Below the pieces are notes generated by a model. The model searched no databases. It saw only the letters and a list, made by a program, of their open reading frames with translations, and was not told the origin of the DNA. 64,000 nt of DNA from Holophagae bacterium. Its GTDB lineage: Bacteria; Acidobacteriota; Holophagae; Acanthopleuribacterales; Acanthopleuribacteraceae. Shown here piece after piece: positions 1 through 8,373 of the stretch. The stretch is from the NCBI GenBank assembly GCA_030429565.1, contig JAUIFE010000033.1, positions 35,591 through 99,590 of the forward strand, read 5' to 3'. Made by a program: the position numbers and the translations under genes. Within the stretch, counting starts at the first letter, position 1; every line of letters starts with the position of its first letter.

Positions 1-9
1 GTCGCTTTT

Positions 10-206
10 TACCGAAGCAGAGCGATTCGGGTGGATGAAACGGTGCAAGGTTTGACCTAGGAAACGTCAAGTGTTGGTGCGTGAAATAAACCACCGGGGT
101 CGCGCACGACGCGTGCCGTCAGTACGGTGAACATTTTTACAAGATGTTGCAGCCCGGTGGGTTGTGCGATTTCGACGGCTTAATTCGCTTGGTTTCGGTT
201 TTAGGG
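10..206. repeat. Dispersed intergenic repeat, copy A
   Basis: Non-coding stretch beyond the end of the 278-residue membrane protein. It resembles two other intergenic stretches in this window (about 6795-6965 and 59440-59590). Shared blocks include gatgttgcag at 143-152 (also at 6901, and as gatgtttcag at 59517) and gttgtgcgatttcg at 161-174 (identical at 59535). A tacggtga block also occurs at 123 and 59497. No transposase, tRNA or terminator is seen inside it. It is probably a decayed or non-autonomous repeat family; its exact ends are not certain. Confidence 0.5.
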
Positions 207-1043
207 TTATAAGGCGCTTATGGCATTGTTGGCGCGACTTTTTAAGATGATGTACGCGGCCAAGGTGGTCACGCTTGCCACCAACATCTGGAAGAGCGGC
301 AAAATGACGCTCAAAAATATCGGGTCCTGCAGATCACTGAACAACGAAAGCCCGCCAAGCACGACCAAGGAAACGAGCAGTAATGAACCGTTCCCAATAT
401 TGGCGACGGTCCGTGTTCCCGGCAAGTGTTGGCCCAGGAGTGCCAAAAAGAGGAGTGGCAGGTAAACCCAGGAGCCAACCAGCACAATCCTGAAAAAGAG
501 TTGGTCGTATTCACCGCGGAGGTTGTCCCACAGCAGGAACGTTGTCCACAATAATTGTAGCCAGGGTGTCCACATAAACAACCGGCTCTCCTTGAACCAG
601 CCCCAGCGCTGGTCACCAAAGCGGATCGACCCTTGCGGTAACATGCAGTGGGCGACGTACCAAAAAGTCAAAAAAACCAGCGGCCACTGTAGGTTATAGA
701 AGTTGCGCAACCAGGGAATAGCCTGGATATTGATCCCTTGGCCATAGGCGGCCGTGGCTGCGTAAAGCGCCAACATCGTGGCCGAAGCAACGGTGATGCG
801 ACGCAGGTTCGCGTGGCGGTGCTTGGGTGAGATCAAGAGAAACCACAAGGCGATGTATGGCATGGCTTGCCAAAACGAAATGGCCAAACGTTCGCTGATT
901 AAGGGTTCAAACCAGGGTTCATTGATTGTAGCCGCCCAATAAATGGCGAGGTGCATGACGGGCCACAAGAGACAAGACGAAAACTTCAGCAAGGGATCCT
1001 CCGTTTTGGGGTTCCGGTCCGTGGGACGTTGCGACGGATTCAT
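207..1043 (-). CDS. Polytopic membrane protein of unknown function
   Basis: A 278-residue protein with about seven hydrophobic, tryptophan-rich segments spread over its whole length, so an inner-membrane protein. I do not recognise a family; no catalytic motif stands out. The N-terminal 20 residues are polar and probably cytoplasmic. It starts 57 bp after the flippase-like gene on the same strand and could be the last gene of the thrC-thrB run, although no strong ribosome binding site precedes its ATG. The coding call rests on continuous membrane-protein composition across the whole frame. Confidence 0.75.
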   Translation of the reverse strand: MNPSQRPTDRNPKTEDPLLKFSSCLLWPVMHLAIYWAATINEPWFEPLISERLAISFWQAMPYIALWFLLISPKHRHANLRRITVASATMLALYAATAAYGQGINIQAIPWLRNFYNLQWPLVFLTFWYVAHCMLPQGSIRFGDQRWGWFKESRLFMWTPWLQLLWTTFLLWDNLRGEYDQLFFRIVLVGSWVYLPLLFLALLGQHLPGTRTVANIGNGSLLLVSLVVLGGLSLFSDLQDPIFLSVILPLFQMLVASVTTLAAYIILKSRANNAISAL

Positions 1044-1100
1044 TCTAAAGAGGTGCGTGAAAAAAGGCGGCTCGGGGGAAAAGGTAGCACATGACGGGAC

Positions 1101-2108
1101 TCAAAGTTCGCCGGTCGAGGTCGGATCACCCTGAACGGCGTTTTCTCGAGCAGGCGAGGGTCGTAAGCGGGGAAGCGGTGCGTGAACCAACAGCATCGCC
1201 GCGCCCAAACCCATTAGGTTTAAACCACGTAGTAGCACCGAAACAAGCAAGCCGGTGGCGGCATCGAGGCCGAGCAAATGGCAGGCGGTGGCCAGCGACC
1301 ATTCACGCACGCCGACATTGCCGGGTGTGATCACGACGGCGTCACTTAGGGTCCAAACGATAAGTAAGAGTGCGGCGGCTGGTGCTTGGATTGGGCTACC
1401 CAGCCAGGCGAATAGCAGCCACAACAGGCACACCATTGCCGCCAGGTTGATGAGGGTTAAGGCCGTAAGGCGTATCACCAACGCCGGCTCGGCCAGTGGT
1501 CGTGCAAAACCTTGCTGGAGCATGGCTGCTAGGTTTTGCAGTCGACCGCGCCAACCGTTGCTGTCGCCGGCGCTGCGTGCCAAAGGCCTGACTGCGATTG
1601 GCAAAGCCAACATGGTCAGCAACGCGAAGGTTAGCCCGGCAGGATCAAGCACTAGGGGTGTTTGTAGGCTGCGACTTAAGAGCGTGGCCGCTAACGCCGC
1701 CGCCAACATGGCGAGCAGTTCCAGCCAGGCATTGAACAGCAGGGTCGCCGCGTAGTGCGTCAGTTTTAAACCAAAGCGGGTTTTGGCTTGGTGCGCGCGA
1801 TAGAGGTCGCCGGCCTTAAGCGTGAAAAAGTTCATGGTGCGACCGTGGACGTGGATCTGGAACCAGGCGCGCGGGGCGGGTGGATGATCGGCGAGACGGA
1901 TGGCGATGAGGTACGAAAGCGCGCCTTTGAGCAGTGTTTTGAGCAACAAAATCAGGCCGCCAATGAGCAAGTGGCTCGGGCGCAGGTGGGCCAGGGCCGT
2001 CAAGCTGTCGGGGCGACGATAAAAAAATGCGATGGCCGCAACCAGCAGGAACGATAAAAAAAGGCGACGCAGCCAGGAATGCCGTGTCGCCTTGGGGTCT
2101 CCACTCAT
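1101..2108 (-). CDS. Lysylphosphatidylglycerol synthase TM region/flippase-like membrane protein
   Basis: A 335-residue multi-pass membrane protein. The pattern of hydrophobic segments and the stretch around GNVGVREWSLA near residue 270 fit the UPF0104 / LPG_synthase_TM family, integral membrane proteins often annotated as flippase-like. Family members include the MprF flippase part and glycan-associated proteins, so the substrate cannot be named. It lacks the C-terminal synthetase domain of MprF. It lies 40 bp after thrB on the same strand, so co-transcription is possible, but its own ribosome binding site is weak. Confidence 0.7.
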   Translation of the reverse strand: MSGDPKATRHSWLRRLFLSFLLVAAIAFFYRRPDSLTALAHLRPSHLLIGGLILLLKTLLKGALSYLIAIRLADHPPAPRAWFQIHVHGRTMNFFTLKAGDLYRAHQAKTRFGLKLTHYAATLLFNAWLELLAMLAAALAATLLSRSLQTPLVLDPAGLTFALLTMLALPIAVRPLARSAGDSNGWRGRLQNLAAMLQQGFARPLAEPALVIRLTALTLINLAAMVCLLWLLFAWLGSPIQAPAAALLLIVWTLSDAVVITPGNVGVREWSLATACHLLGLDAATGLLVSVLLRGLNLMGLGAAMLLVHAPLPRLRPSPARENAVQGDPTSTGEL

Positions 2109-2148
2109 GAGGTTCGCTCTAGAGTAGGGATGGGTGGTTGAGCCTGGT

Positions 2149-3051
2149 TCACGCCGAGCTACTCGCGATTAACCCGTCGCGATCAATGGCGACGAGCCAC
2201 AGCTTGGCTTCGATGCCGAGTGCGCGAATGGCGGTTTCGAAATCGGCGGTGGTCAGCGTTTCGTCAAGTACCCAGGCGGCCACGGTCGGGCCGGAACCGC
2301 TCAAGAAGCAGCCTGGCAAACGCGGGTCTTGGCACCACAAGTTAAAGAGGGCCCGCGTTTGGTGCAAAAGCGGCAGGCGATAGGGTTGATGGATGCGGTC
2401 TTCGCGTGAACAGGCTAAGCCGGCCGAATCGCCGTTTGCCAATCCGGCCAACAGGCGCGAAACCAGCTCGCGATTGGCGTCGAGATCGGCTTGCGGCCAG
2501 CTCTTCGGCAGCGCGGCGCGCATGGTTTCGGTATCGGCGCGATCCGACGGTGTCGCCAGCAACACGCGCAGCCGTGGGTCGAGCGGCGCTTGTCGGCTGG
2601 TGAACAAACCATCGGCTTGACCACAGTGGGTCAAACCGCCATAGACAGCCGGGGCCGCGTTGTCGGGATGACCTTCGGCTTGGGCGCAGCGTTGAAAAAT
2701 GGCGTCGCGATCCGGTTCCAGGCCGTGAACCACCGCCGCCAGCGCTTCGCCGCCGGCCAGGGCCGTGGCACTGGAGCCCAAACCGCCACAAACCGGAATC
2801 GGGTTGTCGACCATTATCGCCAAGGGGATCACCGGCTTTTGCAAACGTTCGCAGGCGGCACGGTAGGTTTTGGCGATCAGGTTGGTTTCGTCGGTCGGCA
2901 GGCTTTCCGCGCCTTCACCTTGAGTGATGACTTCGAAGTGGTCGGCCCGGCGCGCGCGAATCGTCAGACGCAGATCGTAAGCGAGCCCGAGCAAGTCAAA
3001 ACCCGGGCCCAAGTTACCGGACGTGGCCGGTGCAGAAACGGTGTACAGCAT
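2149..3051 (-). CDS. thrB: Homoserine kinase
   Basis: A 300-residue GHMP-family kinase that phosphorylates homoserine to O-phosphohomoserine, the substrate of threonine synthase encoded just upstream. The N-terminus has the family SAPATSGNLGPGFDLLG segment, and the ATP-binding motif GGLGSSA is at residues 89-95. The glycine-rich GCFLSGSGPTVAAW motif lies near residue 250. Length is normal for ThrB. The ATG at 3051 is preceded by AGGGA and begins 9 bp after the thrC stop, so the two genes are almost certainly one transcript in the order thrC-thrB. Confidence 0.95.
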   Translation of the reverse strand: MLYTVSAPATSGNLGPGFDLLGLAYDLRLTIRARRADHFEVITQGEGAESLPTDETNLIAKTYRAACERLQKPVIPLAIMVDNPIPVCGGLGSSATALAGGEALAAVVHGLEPDRDAIFQRCAQAEGHPDNAAPAVYGGLTHCGQADGLFTSRQAPLDPRLRVLLATPSDRADTETMRAALPKSWPQADLDANRELVSRLLAGLANGDSAGLACSREDRIHQPYRLPLLHQTRALFNLWCQDPRLPGCFLSGSGPTVAAWVLDETLTTADFETAIRALGIEAKLWLVAIDRDGLIASSSA

Positions 3052-3060
3052 GCAAATCCC

Positions 3061-4116
3061 TTAAGCGACAGGTACAAAACCAAGGTGTTCCGCCAGCGCT
3101 TGGCCGTCGGCTTGCAAAACTTCGACCTCTTCGGAGAAGGTCATTGCGGTTTGGGGATCTTTCAAACCGTTGCCGGTGAGGATGCAAACGACGCTGTCGC
3201 CCGGCTTGAAGAAATTTTCTCGGGCCAGCTTGAGAATCCCGGCGACGCCGATGGCCGAGGCTGGTTCGCAGAACACGCCTTCCTTGGAAGACAGCAAGTG
3301 GTAGGCCTTGAGCAGGTCGGCATCGTCGATGGCTTGAATTAAACCGCCGGATTCGTCACGGGCCGCTTCGGCTTGTTTCCAGCTAGCGGGGTTGCCAATA
3401 CGAATGGCGGTGGCAACCGTTTCGGGCGCGTCCACCACGTGACCGTTGACAATGGGCGCGGAGCCGGCGGCTTGGAAACCGAGCATGGTCGGCAGGCTGT
3501 CGCTTTTGCCGGCCTCTTTGTAGGCTTTGTAGCCGGCCCAGTAAGCAGTAATGTTGCCCGCGTTGCCAACCGGCATCGCTTGGTAGGTAGGCGTGAAGCC
3601 GAGTTGATCGATAATTTCAAAAGCGCCCGTTTTCTGGCCTTCAATGCGGTAAGGGTTGACCGAGTTGACCAAGGCGACTGGGTAATTTTCGGAAAGGTAA
3701 CGGACCATATTGAGGCATTCGTCGAAATTGCCTTTGATCTGTACGATGGCGGCGCCGGACAGGGCGACTTGGGACAATTTACCGAGGGCGACCTTGCCTT
3801 CGGGAATTAGGACGATGCACTTAATGCCGGCACGCGCGGCATAAGCGGCGGCGGCGGCCGAGGTGTTGCCGGTGGATGCGCAAATCACGGCCTTGGCACC
3901 GTCTTCAACGGCTTTTGAAACGGCCATGGTCATGCCGCGATCTTTAAAACTACCGGTTGGGTTGGCACCTTCATATTTAAGGAACACGCGCGCGCCGGTG
4001 AGCTCCGAAAGGTGGGGCGCCGGAATCAGTGGGGTGTTGCCTTCTTCTAAGGAAATAATCGGGGTCTTGTCGCTGACGGGGAGAAATTCGCGATAGCGTT
4101 CTATTAAACCTGCCAT
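3061..4116 (-). CDS. thrC: Threonine synthase
   Basis: A 351-residue PLP enzyme that converts O-phosphohomoserine to threonine. The PLP lysine is K58 in GSFKDRGM, followed by a CASTGNTSAAAAAYAARAG segment. The glycine-rich phosphate-binding stretch is VGNAGNITAYW. The length matches the short, bacterial class I fold type II ThrC. A GAGGTG ribosome binding site lies 5 bp before the ATG. It heads a minus-strand run with thrB. Its 5' flank, shared with divergent folE, holds a stable stem-loop (4225-4245), but no leader peptide rich in Thr or Ile codons was seen. Confidence 0.95.
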   Translation of the reverse strand: MAGLIERYREFLPVSDKTPIISLEEGNTPLIPAPHLSELTGARVFLKYEGANPTGSFKDRGMTMAVSKAVEDGAKAVICASTGNTSAAAAAYAARAGIKCIVLIPEGKVALGKLSQVALSGAAIVQIKGNFDECLNMVRYLSENYPVALVNSVNPYRIEGQKTGAFEIIDQLGFTPTYQAMPVGNAGNITAYWAGYKAYKEAGKSDSLPTMLGFQAAGSAPIVNGHVVDAPETVATAIRIGNPASWKQAEAARDESGGLIQAIDDADLLKAYHLLSSKEGVFCEPASAIGVAGILKLARENFFKPGDSVVCILTGNGLKDPQTAMTFSEEVEVLQADGQALAEHLGFVPVA

Positions 4117-4224
4117 ATCGGCACCTCATTTGGGGAATTTGCAGCGCGGTATAGGAAACGCCGCCGGAATCTGGCCAAGGAGACCTGTGCGCCGGGGAGA
4201 ACCAACCAGTTGGCCGGGCTGTGC

Positions 4225-4245
4225 GTCCAGGGGGGGAACCTGGAC
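4225..4245 (-). promoter_or_regulatory. Stem-loop in the thrC leader region
   Basis: Perfect 7-bp inverted repeat GTCCAGG/CCTGGAC closing a 7-nt loop, about 110 nt upstream of thrC. No run of T follows it on either strand, so it is not a standard terminator. It may be a leader structure. The 4117-4507 gap holds this stem-loop and AT-rich promoter-like sequence at 4340-4390, but I could not assign a confident -35/-10 pair for either thrC or folE. Confidence 0.3.
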
Positions 4246-4507
4246 AGGGCATAGCCTTGATGACCCACTAACCTAGTACAAAAAGGGCGGGAGAATCAAG
4301 AGTGAGCGCAGGGGAAGCGGCGGTGACACAAAGGGATTTTTATTTTTGTCTATGGTTTGACTAAGTATTATCCAGTCTTTGTCGATAATTCTGCTTGGCC
4401 GCTTCGGCAGCCGCCGTTAAGCTTTGAAAACTGAAGGTTGCCCTTTCGTCCCATTTTCCTGCTCGCGACATTCCAGCCAGAAAGTCACGAGCGCCAAGGA
4501 GTTATCG

Positions 4508-5218
4508 ATGTCTCAAGACAGCCCGGTTCTGGATGCAGTTGATGGTCATTATGAAGAAACAATGGACTTGAATCCCTACGGTGAAGAAGAAACACTGGAT
4601 CGCACCGGAATGTCATGTGCGCACCGCGCCGAATCACAACGTCCGAGTCGCTCCGAAGCCGAAGCGGCGGTGCGAACCCTCATCCGCTGGGCAGGTGACA
4701 ACCCAGAGCGGGAAGGTCTGTTGGAAACGCCGGCGCGAGTGGCGCGTGCGTATGAAGATTTTTTTCGCGGATATACCGAAGACCCAGCGGCGATCCTCGC
4801 CAAAACCTTTGAAGAAGTTGAAGGTTACGACGAAATGGTGCTCCTCAAAAATATGCGGTTGGAATCCTACTGCGAGCACCACATGGTGCCCATTATCGGC
4901 ATGGCCCACGTGGCCTACCTACCGGATCGGCGGGTGGTCGGCATTTCGAAATTGGCGCGCTTGGTGGATTGTTTTGGGAAACGCCTGCAAACGCAGGAAA
5001 CCATGACCTCGCAAATCGCCGAAACCTTAGAGAAGGTGCTCAAACCGCGCGGCGTTGCCGTGCTGGTTGACGCCAAGCACCAATGTATGACCACGCGCGG
5101 GGTTCACAAAACCGAATGCGGCACGATTACGACGCGTGTCACAGGTGAATTTAAAGAAAACATTTTGATGCGTCAGGAATTTATGACACTGGTGACCTCA
5201 AGCGTGATCGGCGTGTGA
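4508..5218 (+). CDS. folE: GTP cyclohydrolase I
   Basis: Converts GTP to 7,8-dihydroneopterin triphosphate, the first step of tetrahydrofolate/biopterin synthesis and a source for queuosine precursors. The 237-residue protein has the zinc ligands C122 and H125 in YCEHHMVP and C193 in HQCMTTRG. The GISKLARLVD and KRLQTQETMT segments typical of the family are also present. The ATG at 4508 is chosen because AAGGAG sits at 4496-4501, 6 bp away; a longer frame reaching 4424 lacks this signal. The N-terminal 45 residues are acidic and variable. A strong terminator follows, so it is probably monocistronic. Confidence 0.95.
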   Translation: MSQDSPVLDAVDGHYEETMDLNPYGEEETLDRTGMSCAHRAESQRPSRSEAEAAVRTLIRWAGDNPEREGLLETPARVARAYEDFFRGYTEDPAAILAKTFEEVEGYDEMVLLKNMRLESYCEHHMVPIIGMAHVAYLPDRRVVGISKLARLVDCFGKRLQTQETMTSQIAETLEKVLKPRGVAVLVDAKHQCMTTRGVHKTECGTITTRVTGEFKENILMRQEFMTLVTSSVIGV

Positions 5219-5242
5219 GGGTGTCACGATTGGCTGGAGTTG

Positions 5243-5303
5243 GAAGGCGGTTGACCCGTCCCGTATATCCCGATACAGCGGGTTAACCGCCTTCCCTTTT
5301 TTT
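5243..5303 (+). terminator. Rho-independent terminator after folE
   Basis: A 16-bp stem (5243-5258 with 5279-5294, one G·T wobble) followed by CC and seven T at 5297-5303. It lies 25 bp after the folE stop, a textbook intrinsic terminator. Confidence 0.9.
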
Positions 5304-5552
5304 GGTCACGACGGGGAGAGGCCGGCATCAGCGATGTCGGCACGCCGACACCTTTTTGGTAAAATTGGGAGCATTGGTTTTTTATTGTCGGTGTTCTTTT
5401 TATGGTTTCGAGTGGGTTTTTGTAGATAGCTGGTTTTTTATGAGGATGTGGGCTTCTCGACCACATCGCCCTGTTCTTCGATTAAAGCAAAAGCCTTAAA
5501 GCTGCCGATAGAGAATTCAAGCTGGGCGCCGGTTTTGGGGTGCCTCGTCTTT

Positions 5553-6659
5553 ATGGAGGTCTCGGTGCAGCCCCTTATTTTGATCGTCGATGACGACCCG
5601 ATGGTCGTCAACTTACATGCCGCGTTGCTGCAGGATTATCGGCAACGCGAAGCTTACAGTGGTGCCGAAGCGTTGCGGGCGGCCGCATGCGAGCCACAAC
5701 CCGACCTTATTTTGCTCGACATTTGCATGCCGGACCAAAGTGGTTTAGACGTACTGGATTCCCTCAAAGCATCCCAGGCCTTGCGTCACATTCCCGTTAT
5801 TTTGGTAACCGGCCGCGCCGATGCCGCCACCGAGGCGCGTGGTTTTGCTCTTGGCGCCGTCGATTTCATTGCCAAACCGATTAAGGCGCCGCTGCTGCGA
5901 GCCCGTGTCGGTACCCACATCGCCCTTAAACAAGCACGGGATCGGCTGCGTCTCCAAAATGCCGGCCTCGAACAGGAAGTCATGCGGCGCACCGAGGAGA
6001 CAACGCGTTTTCAAGGCGTGACCATTCGCGCTCTTGCGCAACTGGCCGAGGTTCGTGACGCCGATACCGGTGGCCACCTGCAACGAACCCAAGGCTACGT
6101 CAAGCTGCTTGTTTCCCTGCTCCGCGGGCACGCTGATTACGCCACCCAACTCAATGAACAGAAAGCAATTCGGGTCATTCAAGCCGCGCCACTCCACGAC
6201 ATCGGCAAAGTCGGTATTCCCGATGCCGTCTTGCTCAAGAAAAGTCGTTTGACCGAGGACGAATGGCAGACCATGAAGACCCACGCCGCATTGGGGGGTG
6301 ACGCGATTGCGGCCGTTGCCGCCGAGTTGGACGAACCCGATCCACTGCTCGAAGTCGCTCATGCCATGACACGCTGGCACCACGAACGTTGGGATGGCTC
6401 TGGTTACCCCGACGGCCTCGCCGGCACGCGCATTCCCCTAGAGGCGCGCATCATGGCAATGGCCGACGTCTTTGACGCGCTCATTTCTCCGCGCGTCTAC
6501 AAGCCGGCCTTTTCCTTCGATGAAGCTCGTGACGAGATCCTGGCCATGCGCGGCGGCGCGTTTGAGCCCGACATGTGCGACCTTTTCGCGGCCAACTACG
6601 AACATTTCGTGGCTATTGCCGAGCAAAACATGTCAGCCCGCCAATCAGCCTCTTCCTGA
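5553..6659 (+). CDS. Response regulator with HD-GYP phosphodiesterase domain
   Basis: A 368-residue two-domain protein: receiver (residues about 6-120) then HD-GYP (about 155-365). The receiver has the acidic pair D13/D14, phosphoacceptor D56 in LILLDICMPD, and K109 in AKPI. The output domain has H215-D216 in LHDIGKVGIPD and the HHERWDGSGYP signature at 276-286. HD-GYP domains of this kind usually hydrolyse cyclic di-GMP, so it probably lowers that messenger on phosphorylation. No partner histidine kinase is adjacent. The start is uncertain: ATG 5553 best fits the receiver but has only a weak GGGG upstream; the frame is open to 5448. Confidence 0.9.
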   Translation: MEVSVQPLILIVDDDPMVVNLHAALLQDYRQREAYSGAEALRAAACEPQPDLILLDICMPDQSGLDVLDSLKASQALRHIPVILVTGRADAATEARGFALGAVDFIAKPIKAPLLRARVGTHIALKQARDRLRLQNAGLEQEVMRRTEETTRFQGVTIRALAQLAEVRDADTGGHLQRTQGYVKLLVSLLRGHADYATQLNEQKAIRVIQAAPLHDIGKVGIPDAVLLKKSRLTEDEWQTMKTHAALGGDAIAAVAAELDEPDPLLEVAHAMTRWHHERWDGSGYPDGLAGTRIPLEARIMAMADVFDALISPRVYKPAFSFDEARDEILAMRGGAFEPDMCDLFAANYEHFVAIAEQNMSARQSASS

Positions 6660-7236
6660 GGATCCTCCCATCAGCGCCTTTTCGGTCATCGCTTTGCCGA
6701 TCACAATCGGCGTGGTGTGGTTTTGGATCCTACTGGTTGAGCCAGGCGCCGAGCAGGGCTCGCCGACCAAAGAAACCCAACCACTCGCCGACCGCTTCTA
6801 ACTTAACGAAGCATGTGGGGTTGATGAAATCGTGCAAGTGGTGCGGGCCGGTTTGGAAAAGAACCGGCGTACTTGGCATGACCGGCGAATGTTTCTACGG
6901 GATGTTGCAGGCCGACAGGTTGAGCGATTCCGACGCCACCTTCGTTTTATTCTCGATCGATAGACACGGGTACCCACGCCCATCGCGTTGCTTAGATCTG
7001 GAACCTTGGTGTTTCGCAGGGAAGCGAACAGCCAGTCTCAACAGAATTTATGATTATGCAATAAATAACTTTATTAGAATTAGGGTTTCTATTAATGGCC
7101 AAAATAAAATGTTGATAGAGGAAATGAAAATTGTTAGGGTTGGGTAAATTCATGAACCTGCGAACGAACAGCCGCCTCGAGTAAAGCCTTGTCCTTTGTC
7201 CTTCTTTCTGTGAGAAACTACAAAGGAGAACATCAT
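6660..7236. other. Intergenic region with a repeat and an AT-rich flank
   Basis: No convincing gene. It holds dispersed repeat copy C (about 6795-6965) and then an AT-rich stretch at 7045-7150 that probably carries the promoter for the secreted-protein genes starting at 7237. I could not pick a confident -35/-10 pair. A 190-codon open frame crosses it but has no protein-like composition. Confidence 0.5.
6795..6965. repeat. Dispersed intergenic repeat, copy C
   Basis: Resembles copy A (10-206) in order and spacing: cgaagca, gatgaaa, tgcaag, gatgttgcag (6901-6910), aggttg and cgacgcc blocks. It is the most diverged of the three copies. It sits between the HD-GYP gene and the secreted-protein cluster, outside any credible gene. 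Confidence 0.4.
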
Positions 7237-7758
7237 ATGATGTTGATAATGAATATTTTGTGTGCGATTCTTCCTATTCCCGCGGCCCTGACACAAAGAA
7301 TCGCTGTACCGGTTTCGCCCCATTTAGATGTTGAATTGTCGACTGCCGGCCATTTTTTGCCCGGTGCCAATTACCTGGCAAAAAATCACAAAAATTACAT
7401 GCAATCACCAGCGATACTTTTCCTGAAGTTTGAAGAATCATCGAACAACAGCATCCTGAATCAGGACGGCGCTTTTCAGGTCCAAATCCAGCAGGTAGAT
7501 GAACGTCACTTCGGTCACAAAGTCCTGTTCGAATTAGTCGCGGTTGTTGGTGGCGGCGAAGGTCCTTTTTCTCATCAATGGACCTTGCACGACGACCAAG
7601 CGCATATCCGAAGCGCAAGCAACACACCACGGCTCGTCGTCGAGATGCGCGCCGGCGCTGAAACCCAAATCGAACTGCGCACAACGGATGCTTTCGGCGA
7701 TTGCGTGACCGTGATCCTGGTCCTTACGGCTCCCGAAAGTCGTCGCCCGCGAGGCTGA
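7237..7758 (+). CDS. Secreted Ig/PKD-like protein, unknown function
   Basis: A 173-residue protein. The ATG at 7237 (or the adjacent one at 7240) is chosen for AAAGGAG at 7222-7228, 8 bp upstream. It has a hydrophobic N-terminus (MMLIMNILCAILPIPAALT) consistent with a signal peptide. The C-terminal half (KVLFELVAVVGGGEGPFSHQWTL and IELRTTDAFGDCVTV) has the alternating pattern of a PKD/Ig-like beta sandwich, as do the next three genes. No catalytic motif is seen. It is first of four secreted proteins on this strand and is probably extracellular or outer-surface. Confidence 0.65.
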   Translation: MMLIMNILCAILPIPAALTQRIAVPVSPHLDVELSTAGHFLPGANYLAKNHKNYMQSPAILFLKFEESSNNSILNQDGAFQVQIQQVDERHFGHKVLFELVAVVGGGEGPFSHQWTLHDDQAHIRSASNTPRLVVEMRAGAETQIELRTTDAFGDCVTVILVLTAPESRRPRG

Positions 7759-7914
7759 AACCGTTTCCGACAAAGGTTTTCACCAGAGCAACCGGCCGTC
7801 TTGGCGGACCCCCGTCGACGTTCTGCGATTTCGAGTGGTCGCCCGTTCCCGGGCCGTGCTCCCTTGCCGCCGCGCAACGATGTCCTGAAAAAGACCGGGC
7901 GACGAAGGCCGGTA

Positions 7915-7931
7915 CGGTTCCTTGGGAACCG
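7915..7931 (+). other. Short stem-loop upstream of the 128-residue secreted protein
   Basis: Inverted repeat CGGTTCC/GGAACCG (7915-7921 and 7925-7931) with a 3-nt loop and no T run, 42 bp before the TTG start at 7973. It may be an RNA-processing or translation-modulating hairpin. The rest of the 214-bp gap shows nothing else. Confidence 0.3.
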
Positions 7932-7972
7932 ACTATTAAAGCGATTTATTTTCGCAGGGAAGGATTCAAGCT

Positions 7973-8359
7973 TTGAATAAGACAACTGTTTTTTGTGTTC
8001 TGTTGCTTTCGGTTTTTGCCCACGCGAGTGACGGCCCTTTAAGGGTTACCTATCAAGTCAGCCGGCCGGAACCAATACCGGCGTCGACTGATGTTCGTTT
8101 TGTCGTTTCGCTCGATGTAGAAGGTGGTTGTGCGCCCTTTGAGTTTCAGTGGCGGCCGGGACCGGGCGTCATGATGGAGACAACCAACCCTGGTGCGGTG
8201 GCTTTGTGCCGTATTGATGGTGACAAGGTAGGTTGGGTGGAGGTGTTGGTTTCCGATTCGCAAAATCAAATATTCATTCTTCATCCGTTCCTTATCAGTG
8301 GTACCAGTCTGCCCTTTAAACAAATATCTCGTGAATCGGTAGATTTTCGGCCGCGATGA
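7973..8359 (+). CDS. Small secreted Ig/PKD-like protein
   Basis: A 128-residue protein beginning at a TTG preceded by GGGAAGGA (8 bp spacing). Residues 1-18 (MNKTTVFCVLLLSVFAHA) form a clear Sec signal peptide with an AHA-S type cleavage site. The mature part contains FVVSLDVEGGCAPFEFQWRPGPGV, a single PKD/Ig-like sandwich. The phrase 'GGC/G.P(F/Y).(F/Y).W' recurs in the neighbouring genes and suggests a shared domain family. Its stop lies 14 bp before the next start, so it is co-transcribed with the 468-residue protein. Confidence 0.7.
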   Translation: MNKTTVFCVLLLSVFAHASDGPLRVTYQVSRPEPIPASTDVRFVVSLDVEGGCAPFEFQWRPGPGVMMETTNPGAVALCRIDGDKVGWVEVLVSDSQNQIFILHPFLISGTSLPFKQISRESVDFRPR

Positions 8360-8373
8360 TGAAGGAGTTCATT

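Noticed and set aside
2491..3342. 283-codon frame antisense to thrB/thrC
   Set aside because: Shadow of two well-supported genes with conserved motifs.
4340..4390. TTGACT...GATAAT as the folE promoter
   Set aside because: The spacing between the two boxes is 21 bp, outside the usual range, and alternatives in the same stretch are equally poor.
6575..7147. 190-codon plus-strand frame after the HD-GYP gene
   Set aside because: It starts inside the HD-GYP gene and runs through a dispersed repeat and AT-rich DNA; nothing protein-like in the unique part.
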